Source: Bacillota bacterium (GTDB lineage: Bacteria > Bacillota_A > Clostridia > Peptostreptococcales > Anaerovoracaceae). From it: a DNA stretch of 7,251 bases. The stretch lies in contig JAFRWH010000004.1 of the NCBI GenBank assembly GCA_017438085.1, positions 1-7,251 of the forward strand, written 5' to 3'. Of the stretch, positions 1 to 6,300 are shown piece after piece. The translations under genes were made by a program, and so were the position numbers. A model generated the notes under the pieces. The model searched no databases. It was given only the letters and a program-made list of their open reading frames with translations, and had not been told where the DNA came from. Each line of letters opens with the position of its first letter. The first letter of the stretch is position 1.

Positions 1-837
1 CTTATGACAGAAGCCGTTCAGCGGGTCATCCCTTACTGCTTCGAAAACTGCGGCTGCGAATTTCTGACCATCAACTATTACCAGGAGAACCGCAGATCCG
101 CCAGAGTGGCCGAGAAAAACGGTTTCAGACTCCTGCTTAAGACTCCTGACTACCCCACAGTCTTCGGGAGAACTACCTCCTGCCTTGCGATACTCGAAAA
201 GCGGGAGTGGGAAATCTTGAGTGCAAAGATGAGAAAACCAATCATCGTTACCGGTTTTCAGCCCTTTGGCGGCGACACTGTTAATCCCTCCTACGAGGCG
301 GTGAGGCTGCTGCCGGATGCTATAGGAGGCTTTGAGCTCGTAAAGATGGAGCTTCCCGTAGTATTCGGGAAGGCTGCGGATAAGCTGCTGGCAGCAATTG
401 AGGAGATCCGCCCCGCTGCGGTGATATCCGTCGGACAGGCAGGAGGAAGAGATGCAGTGACGCCGGAGCTTATAGCAGTGAACCTGATGAACGCCCGCAT
501 CCCTGACAACGACGGGAACCAGCCCCTTTGGGAGCCCATCAGCAAAGATTCCGCCGATGGTATATTTTCCAGGCTTCCCGTATACGATTTCGTGAATGCC
601 ATAAACGCAGCAGGCCTTCCCGCAAAGCTCTCCTATTCCGCCGGAGCCTATGTCTGCAACGACCTTTTTTACCGCATCCTGAATGCCACAAAAGACAGCG
701 GACTCATCTGCGGCTTCATCCATGTGCCATTTGAAAAGAGCCAGGTAGCAGACAGACCGGATGCTCCCGCCATGGAGCTTACTGACATTTCAAAAGCTCT
801 TGGAATCTGCATAGAATGCCTTGCAAAGAGGCTTTAA
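1..837 (+). CDS. pcp: GNAT acetyltransferase (C-terminal part) fused to pyroglutamyl-peptidase I; 5' end outside window
   Basis: Residues are numbered from the ATG at 4. Residues 1-70 match the C-terminal half of a RimJ/RimL-type GNAT N-acetyltransferase: MTEAV helix start, then an N-x2-S-x2-V-x-EKNGF motif around 30-42 that is typical of acetyl-CoA-binding GNAT folds. The frame is open to the left edge, and MTEAV is normally internal to the fold, so the true start lies upstream. Residues 76-277 (from the ATG at 229) form a full-length pyroglutamyl-peptidase I (family C15, about 200-215 aa), which removes N-terminal pyroglutamate from peptides in the cytoplasm. Visible signatures are TGFQPFGG (83-90), GQAGGR (144-149), ARIPDNDGNQP (164-174), and the catalytic triad Glu155 (TPELIAVN), Cys218 (YVCNDLFY) and His240 (GFIHVPF). 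The Pcp part looks active. The linker is only about five residues, with no stop and only a weak ribosome site before ATG 229. Pcp identity is very secure; GNAT is likely. Whether one fused protein is made, or Pcp also starts at 229, is open. The gene ends before a strong terminator. Confidence 0.9.
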   Translation, partial: LMTEAVQRVIPYCFENCGCEFLTINYYQENRRSARVAEKNGFRLLLKTPDYPTVFGRTTSCLAILEKREWEILSAKMRKPIIVTGFQPFGGDTVNPSYEAVRLLPDAIGGFELVKMELPVVFGKAADKLLAAIEEIRPAAVISVGQAGGRDAVTPELIAVNLMNARIPDNDGNQPLWEPISKDSADGIFSRLPVYDFVNAINAAGLPAKLSYSAGAYVCNDLFYRILNATKDSGLICGFIHVPFEKSQVADRPDAPAMELTDISKALGICIECLAKRL

Positions 838-863
838 ACCTCAACGCATCACATTAAATATAA

Positions 864-890
864 AAACTCCCCGGCGCCTCCGGGGAGTTT
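864..890. terminator. Bidirectional rho-independent terminator between convergent genes
   Basis: A perfect 11-bp stem (864-874 with 880-890) closes a 5-base loop, with a GC-rich CCCCGG core. On the plus strand it is followed by T-rich sequence, including an uninterrupted T run at 906-914. On the minus strand the stem reads into a TTTTTATATTT tail. It lies 26 bases after the Pcp stop and 34 bases beyond the stop of the convergent Fe-S gene, so it can serve both. Confidence 0.9.
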
Positions 891-924
891 CATTTCTTTC
901 TGTTATTTTTTTTTCATTTACTGC

Positions 925-1575
925 TTATGAAGGAAACACCAGTTCCAGCAGATGGACCGCATCCTTTCCGCCGCGCTTTATTCCGTCGTAGCATCCGGGG
1001 CAGTAGGTGACCACCTTTTCAGTCTTGATCTGACTGCACCACTCTCTGAGCCATCTGTCCTGCTCTTCCGTCTCCATCGGCTGATAGATGCCGGTGCCGC
1101 CAATTCCGTACCGCTGCGGGGCAAGCTGTTTTTCCAGATCGCTGCAGGCCCTGAGAACACCCGCGCCGCAAAAGCGTGTCTTTTCCCTGTTCTCTTCAAG
1201 CTCCACTATTTCTATATTCATCTTGCGGAGCAGGGATCTTACCGTATCCTGCAGATCGCTTCTGTCAAAAGCCCGCCAGCAGTCCTGCAGTGTCATCTGC
1301 TCTCCGTGGTGATCCGGCAGCGCAAAATCCGGATCGTTATCGATGATGGTCCAGACAAACTCCAGCTTTTCTGAAGCCGCGCTTTCGTCAATATATGCGC
1401 CGCAGCTGTTGCATACCACAAGCGCAGTGTCATCTTTGCTGAGCTTCTGCAGATTGAGTTTGCAGCAGCCAGTGGTCACCGCGCCTTCGTGCTGCTCTAT
1501 ATACGCCTTCAGCTTCCGGCTGGCCTCGGGAAAATGCGCTGTCACTTTGCAGGAAGGAAAGAATACTTTACTCAT
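925..1575 (-). CDS. Cysteine-rich (CCG/HdrB-like) Fe-S cluster-binding protein, stand-alone
   Basis: This is a 216-aa soluble protein with two cysteine motifs arranged like the CCG (cysteine-rich) domains of heterodisulfide reductase subunit B, GlpC and LutA. Numbering is from the ATG at 1575. Motif 1 is C9, then C37-C38, then C55-x2-C58 (CNSCGAYI). Motif 2 is C99, then F135-C136-G-A-G, then C192-x2-C195 (YCPGCYDGI), with extra cysteines at 144 and 180. In the known family each motif binds an unusual [4Fe-4S] cluster used in thiol/disulfide or quinone-linked electron transfer. No membrane segment, ferredoxin domain or flavin domain is present, so electron partners must be encoded elsewhere. 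Spacing in motif 1 is shorter than the usual family pattern, and motif 2 has Phe where the first Cys of the CC pair is expected. An upstream in-frame GTG at 1584 would add three residues, but it lies inside the ribosome binding site, so the ATG is preferred. The gene is monocistronic, diverging from the SPFH operon. The family call is good; the substrate is unknown. Confidence 0.75.
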   Translation of the reverse strand: MSKVFFPSCKVTAHFPEASRKLKAYIEQHEGAVTTGCCKLNLQKLSKDDTALVVCNSCGAYIDESAASEKLEFVWTIIDNDPDFALPDHHGEQMTLQDCWRAFDRSDLQDTVRSLLRKMNIEIVELEENREKTRFCGAGVLRACSDLEKQLAPQRYGIGGTGIYQPMETEEQDRWLREWCSQIKTEKVVTYCPGCYDGIKRGGKDAVHLLELVFPS

Positions 1576-1580
1576 AACTG

Positions 1581-1587
1581 TCACCTC
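1581..1587 (-). promoter_or_regulatory. Ribosome binding site fixing the start of the Fe-S protein
   Basis: On the minus strand GAGGTGA lies five bases before the ATG at 1575. The alternative GTG start at 1584 is part of this same motif and has no comparable site of its own, so the ATG is chosen. Confidence 0.8.
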
Positions 1588-1594
1588 GCACCCT

Positions 1595-1603
1595 ATTGTA
1601 CCA
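1595..1603 (-). promoter_or_regulatory. Extended -10 promoter element for the Fe-S protein gene
   Basis: On the minus strand TGGTACAAT matches an extended -10 (TGn plus TACAAT). No convincing -35 hexamer is seen 16-18 bases upstream. Transcription would begin near 1588, leaving a leader of only about a dozen bases that just includes the ribosome site. The element overlaps a small inverted repeat, ATTGT-N3-ACAAT (1595-1607), which could be a protein-binding site or chance. Confidence 0.45.
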
Positions 1604-1653
1604 CAATGCAGACTTGAAATCGCCCCAATTTACCCGTCCGGAGCAAAATAAAA

Positions 1654-1682
1654 CGCCGTATTATTCTAAAACTACTATGGCG
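1654..1682. repeat. Inverted repeat upstream of the SPFH promoter
   Basis: CGCCGTA (1654-1660) and TATGGCG (1676-1682) are 7-base inverted arms, with one G-T pair, separated by 15 bases. The right arm sits where the -35 region of the SPFH promoter would be. It could be an operator, but this short repeat may also be chance. Confidence 0.25.
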
Positions 1683-1696
1683 AAACGGCACAAAAA

Positions 1697-1705
1697 TGCT
1701 ATACT
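1697..1705 (+). promoter_or_regulatory. Extended -10 promoter for the SPFH operon
   Basis: TGCTATACT is a good vegetative extended -10 (TGn plus TATACT). The hexamer 17-18 bases upstream has no clear TTGACA match, as is common for extended -10 promoters. The predicted start is near 1712, giving a leader of about 38 bases that contains the strong ribosome site at 1733-1741. Confidence 0.6.
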
Positions 1706-1732
1706 GTTGATAAGTTAAAAAAATAACACTTC

Positions 1733-1741
1733 AGAAGGAGG
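1733..1741 (+). promoter_or_regulatory. Strong ribosome binding site of the SPFH gene
   Basis: AGAAGGAGG, a near-perfect match to the 16S 3' end, lies eight bases before ATG 1750. It fixes this start and suggests high translation. Confidence 0.9.
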
Positions 1742-1749
1742 TTAATAAA

Positions 1750-2637
1750 ATGGGTGGAATTATTTTTACAGTCGTTCTGATTCTGCTGCTGCTCGTTCTT
1801 GCGATCCGCTGCATCAACATCGTACCTCAGGCCAGCGCCTGGGTAATCGAATCTCTTGGTAAGTACAAGGAAACATGGGGCGCAGGCTTCCACTTCAAGG
1901 TTCCTATCATCTACAGGATAGCCAAGAAAGTATCCCTGAAGGAGCAGGTGGCGGACTTCGAACCCCAGCCTGTAATCACCAAGGATAACGTTACCATGAT
2001 GGTAGACTCGGTAGTTTACTTCGAGATCTTCGATGCCAGAAGCTTTGCCTACGGCGTTGAAAGACCTATCGCAGCTATCGAGAACCTGTCGGCAACTACC
2101 TTAAGAAACATCATCGGTTCCATGACCCTCGACGAGACCCTCACATCCAGAGACGAGATCAACGGAAAGATCACCACATTCCTGGATGAAGCCACCGACA
2201 AGTGGGGCATCAAGGTAAACCGTGTAGAGGTAAAGAACATCGCGCCGCCTAAGAGCATCCAGGAAGCAATGGAAAAGCAGATGAAGGCAGAGCGAGAGAA
2301 GAGAGAAGCTATCCTTACCGCTGAAGGTAAGAAGCAGAGCGCCATCACCCTGGCTGAAGGTGAAAAGGAAGCCGCGATCCTCAGAGCTGAAGCTGTAAAG
2401 CAGCAGAGGATCAAGGAGGCAGAAGGTGAAGCAGAGGCTCTGCTGGCAGTTCAGAAGGCAAAGGCCGAGGCTATCAAGCTGATCAACGAAGCCAACCCCG
2501 GCGACGGCTACATGAAGCTGAAGAGCTTTGAGACTGCTGAGAAGATGGCTGATGGTCAGGCTACAAAGATCATCGTGCCCTCCGACATCGCCAATCTTGC
2601 AGGTACCATAGCGGCAGTTAAGGAAAGCGTAAAGTAA
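1750..2637 (+). CDS. SPFH/Band 7 (stomatin-like) membrane protein
   Basis: This 295-aa protein has one N-terminal membrane segment (about residues 4-22, Leu/Ile/Val-rich). An SPFH/prohibitin domain follows (about 23-165): YKETWGAGFHFKVP, VITKDNV (75-81) and LRNIIGSMTLDETLTSRDEIN (118-138) are family hallmarks. Next are WGIKVNRVEVKNIAPP (152-167) and a helical region (about 168-250) rich in Glu/Ala with repeated AEG motifs. The end, TKIIVPSDIANLAG, is typical of the paraslipin/QmcA branch. Length and motifs indicate an intact gene. Such proteins form large ring- or cage-like oligomers on the membrane and organise lipid domains or membrane proteases; which role applies here cannot be read from sequence. 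SPFH genes commonly sit beside an NfeD gene, but none is seen here; the downstream neighbour is an unrelated small membrane protein 19 bases away. Transcription is probably from the extended -10 at 1697-1705. The family call is very secure, the function general. Confidence 0.93.
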   Translation: MGGIIFTVVLILLLLVLAIRCINIVPQASAWVIESLGKYKETWGAGFHFKVPIIYRIAKKVSLKEQVADFEPQPVITKDNVTMMVDSVVYFEIFDARSFAYGVERPIAAIENLSATTLRNIIGSMTLDETLTSRDEINGKITTFLDEATDKWGIKVNRVEVKNIAPPKSIQEAMEKQMKAEREKREAILTAEGKKQSAITLAEGEKEAAILRAEAVKQQRIKEAEGEAEALLAVQKAKAEAIKLINEANPGDGYMKLKSFETAEKMADGQATKIIVPSDIANLAGTIAAVKESVK

Positions 2638-2656
2638 ACTCAGAGAGGACAATACC

Positions 2657-3223
2657 ATGGCAGCATTTTCCAGTTTAATCGGAGCTATTATATGGCTGTC
2701 AATTATTCTAAGCATCGTCAACAAAATCACAGGCAAAAACCGGCGCAACAGCTGGAGCCGTACGCCGAGCAGCAGCGCTGAAAAACAGGCCGCAAGGATA
2801 AGAGAAGAAGCGGGAAAGAGCAGTCCGCAGACTGCAGCTTCATCAAATCCGGCGTTCAGAATGCCTTCGGCGATGTCAAAAGGCGCCTCAAGAGCCAGCT
2901 TCGTCCACAACGTAGACGACTACTCCAGCAGCAATGTTTCAGGACTGGACAAAGGTCTTGAAAGAGACCGCGGAGGAAGGAGTCTGAGAGACCTGGCCGC
3001 ATTCTTCGGCGAAGACCGGAGGAATGATTGGATGGCCCGTCAGATGCGGGAGGAAGCAAGGATCAAGAGAATGAGCAGAACGCTTGATCTCGGCGCAGCC
3101 CACGATGCAGACTGCGACGCTGACGATCTTAAGTCTGAACACCGCAGGGTACACAGCGATGCTATAGACAGCGGAGAACCCGGGCGCATCCTGAGGATGC
3201 AACAGCAAAAAAGAGGATATTAG
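2657..3223 (+). CDS. Unrecognised single-pass membrane protein, SPFH operon partner
   Basis: This 188-aa protein belongs to no family I recognise. The start is supported by GAGAGGA (2643-2649) seven bases before the ATG. Residues 4-22 form one hydrophobic segment, followed by Lys/Arg (K23, K27, R29, R30). By the positive-inside rule this places the long tail in the cytoplasm. The tail is polar and low in complexity to about residue 95 (Ser/Ala/Lys/Arg-rich). It is then highly charged with probable helices, including a stretch around 108-142 (RSLRDLAAFFGED, then Arg/Glu/Met-rich). Near the C-terminus is a cluster H149-x3-C153-x8-H162-x3-H166 among many Asp residues, which could bind a metal. 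The gene begins 19 bases after the SPFH stop, has no promoter of its own that I can see, and ends before a terminator, so it is co-transcribed. A role as adaptor or regulator of the SPFH assembly is inference from position only. Confidence 0.8.
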   Translation: MAAFSSLIGAIIWLSIILSIVNKITGKNRRNSWSRTPSSSAEKQAARIREEAGKSSPQTAASSNPAFRMPSAMSKGASRASFVHNVDDYSSSNVSGLDKGLERDRGGRSLRDLAAFFGEDRRNDWMARQMREEARIKRMSRTLDLGAAHDADCDADDLKSEHRRVHSDAIDSGEPGRILRMQQQKRGY

Positions 3224-3233
3224 ATCTAGTCAG

Positions 3234-3280
3234 AAAAACCCCTTTCATCAGAAGCTTCTGGTGAAGGGGTTTTTATTTTG
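3234..3280. terminator. Bidirectional rho-independent terminator between the SPFH operon and the ABC operon
   Basis: A long stem pairs AAAAACCCCTT... (from 3234) with ...AAGGGGTTTTT (to about 3274). It has one bulged T, one T-G pair and a small GAAGCTTC tip. On the plus strand it is followed by TTTTATTTTG. On the minus strand the stem itself runs into TTTTT. It lies 10 bases past the stop of the SPFH partner gene and about 25 bases past the permease stop. Confidence 0.9.
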
Positions 3281-3305
3281 TCTTTATCTCTGCAGCCTGA
3301 GCCGC

Positions 3306-6300
3306 CTATTCCGCGCTCTTAAGGCTCTCTACCATATTTATCTTCTTCATCCTGAAGTGAGCCATCACATTCACGATCACGGAGAACACCGTAGTCAGTA
3401 TGGCTGCATAAATGTAGCATCTGGTATCGGTATCGCGGCCGAACATCATAAGATCTATCTCCACCGAATGCACCAGCCAGACATGGAGCACATGGCCGCC
3501 CAGTATGCCGAGTATTATTCCTATGATGGTCAGTATTATGTTTTCCCTGTAGATATAGGCCGACACCTCGCCGTCGTAGAAGCCCAGGACCTTTATGGTG
3601 GCCAGCTCCCTCTGCCGCTCTGTAATATTGATGTTCGAAAGATTATAGAGCACCACTATGGCCAGTGCTGCGGCGCAGAGTATGACGATTATGACCACGA
3701 AATCTATGCGCTCCATGGAGCCCAGATAGGTGTCCTTTATATCTGCCACCCTGCTGGTACCGCTGGCGCCATCCATTTTCATGAATCGCTCGAAAATGCT
3801 GCTGCAGAGCTCGTCACCGTTGTTTTCCAGTTTGAGCTGATAGGTATTCGGCACAAAGCTCTTGCCGAAGGCCTCCCGGTAGGTCCGTGGGGTCAAATAG
3901 ATGAAGTGCGCCAGATAGTGCTCGTTGATACCCTGTACCTTAAGCTGGCTGCGTCCTCCCGAGTCCACGGTGAAGCTGTCGCCCACCTTTACCCCAAGAA
4001 GCTCCGAAAGCTTCTGGTTGATGATGACGCCGCCGTCCTGAAGCTCCAGCTTCTCCTTCGTTCCAAGCACGTGGACATCCACAAAACGGCTCAGATCCTC
4101 CGGTTCGCAGACTTGAATATAGGCTGTGGTCCGGTAAGCATCCGTCTCTGCTGTGACGGAATTCATATAGCAGGGCATAACGTCCAGTATGCCCTCTTTG
4201 CCGTATATATAGCTCTCAACAGCCGCCCGGTCCTCATCGATTATATCCTTGCTGACACTCAGCTGCGCCTGGTACAGGAACAGTTCATCGTACTGACGGC
4301 TCATGGTGGCAAGCAGCGAATAGCGGAGGCCTATGCCTGCAATTATGAGGGCGGTGCAGCCGCCTATGCCTATGACCGTCATCCAGAAGCGCTTCTGATA
4401 ACGGAACAGGTTGCGGGCGGTGAGCTTCTGGAAGAAGCCCAGGCGCTTCCACAGAGGCTTAATGTACTCAAGGAATACGCGCTTGCCTGCCGCAGGGGCC
4501 TTGGGACGCATCAGCTGCGCCGGGACTTCCCTCAAGGTGGAGATGCATGCCCAGAGAGTAGCAAGGGTGGTGCAGGCCACCGCTGCTATGACAGAAAATG
4601 CGGAGATATCCGTGTACTGGCGGAGAGTCAGCTTTGGGACCTCGTACATGATCTGCCACGCGGTGAAGATCATCGACGGGAACAGTATATACCCCGCCAG
4701 GAGGCCCAGAATTGCCCCTATAAGCGCCGGAAGCGCGCCGTAGGCTAAATACTTCATTGAGATTGCAAAACGGCTGTATCCGAGAGCTTTAAGGCTTCCT
4801 ATCTGTATGCGCTGATCGTCCACCATGCGGGTCATGGTGGTCAGGCAAACAAGAGCAGCCACCAGGAAAAAGAGCACGGGGAACACGCTGGCCAGATTGG
4901 CCATCCTGTCCGCGTCCTGCCCGAAGCCAAGATATCCGGGATTGGAGCTGCGGCTCAGTATATACCACTCGCAGCCTGTGATCTTGCTTATCTCTCTTCT
5001 GGCATCGTAGAGCTTTTCCTGATAATCCGCGATGGTCTCCCCTGCCTCTTCCTTGCCCTTCAGATAATCGTCGTAGCCCTTTTTATAATCCGCTTCGCCT
5101 TTGCTTAGCTCCGCAAGAGCCTTATCAAGCTCCCTCTGGGCATCCGCTATCTTCTCCGGCAGCTCTTCTTTGTTCCGGTCGAGTTCGGCTTTGCCGTCGT
5201 AGTACTCAGCCAGACCATCCTGATACTTTTTTCTGCCGTCCGCCAGCTCTTTTGCGCCGTCTTCATATTTTTTCAGGCCGTCCTGATACTTTGCCAGACC
5301 GTCCTCGTATTCCTTTACGCCATCCTGATACTTTGCCAGGCCGTCCTGATACTCCTGTTCGCCTTCCTCCAGCTCTTTAAGACCGGCCTCATATTCTTCA
5401 AGGCCCTTGTAATACTGGCTCCATCCGCTGTCGAGGCGTCTTCTGCCTCTGTCCAGCTGGGCCTTTGCATCTGCCAGCTTCTTCTCTCCGGCAGCTATCT
5501 CTCTCTCTCCTGCTTCGAACTCATCTATCAGGGCTTCCGCCTGAGCAATATAGTCATCTACAGAATCAAAGCCTTCGTCTATGAGCCCATCGATATCCTC
5601 TTCTTCTTCTATGCGGTTCTCGACGCCGTCAATTGTATCTCTGATGCGGCCAAGCTGATCCTCGTCCAGCCCGCCATCCTCAGCTGCTTTATATGATTGC
5701 TCCAGCAGATCTCCGGCATAGGACTTTACATCAGTTTCCGGATCCCGGTCGTTCCACTGCTGCCTGAGGTCTCCTACCCGGCTCTCGGCTTCGGGAAGAT
5801 ACCTTTTTGCCGCTTCGTAAAGGGGCCTGTTATCTTCAAGCTGCTGCTTAGCCGCCTCCAGCTGCTTCAGCCCGCTGTTATAGCTGTCCCAGCCGGCGCT
5901 GAGCTCATCTTCACCGGACTCCAGCTGGCTTTCCGCATCATCCAGCTCCTTTTTTCCCTTCTCAGCCTCCGCATAGCCATCATCAAGCTGTTTTCTTGCA
6001 TCATCAAGCTGGGCTTTGGCATCGTCCAGCTCCGCTTTTCCGTCTGTAAGTTCTTTCTCTGCGTCTTCCAGCTCCTTTTTAGCGTCTGCCAGTTCCTTTT
6101 CGCCCTTTTCCAGCTCCGTTCTTGCATCCTCGAGCTCTGCCCAGCCATCTGCCAGCTCGGTCTCCGCATCAGCGATCTTCTGCCAGGCATCATCGCTTTC
6201 AGTCTTCAGCGTCTGACGGCCTTCTGCCAGCTCGCGCCAGCCGTTATCAAGCTTTCTTCTGGCATCTGCCAGTTCCTTCTCGGCATCTGCGATCTTCTGC

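Noticed and set aside
4..6. ATG at 4 as the true start of the GNAT-Pcp gene
   Set aside because: The frame is open to the left edge, no ribosome site can be seen, and the MTEAV motif is normally in the middle of a GNAT domain. The gene is therefore treated as cut by the window.
1582..1584. GTG as start of the Fe-S protein (three residues longer)
   Set aside because: The GTG is part of GAGGTGA, the ribosome site correctly spaced for the ATG at 1575.
1681..1706. Possible SigW-type promoter for the SPFH gene (CGAAAC resembling TGAAAC)
   Set aside because: There is no CGTA-like -10 at the required spacing (ACTG is found there), whereas a good extended -10 for the vegetative sigma factor is present.
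2101..2910. Minus-strand open frame (269 codons) over the SPFH gene and its partner
   Set aside because: It spans two well-supported plus-strand genes and their ribosome site, and its own start lacks a site. It is an antisense shadow.
3261..4748. Long plus-strand open frame (495 codons) opposite the permease C-terminal half
   Set aside because: It begins inside the terminator hairpin with no ribosome site, has no recognisable domain, and lies antisense to an unmistakable FtsX-type protein. The lack of stops reflects the codon use of the real gene.
5193..5360. CRISPR-like or non-coding tandem array
   Set aside because: The 21-base units are contiguous without spacers and coincide exactly with protein heptads in an open frame.
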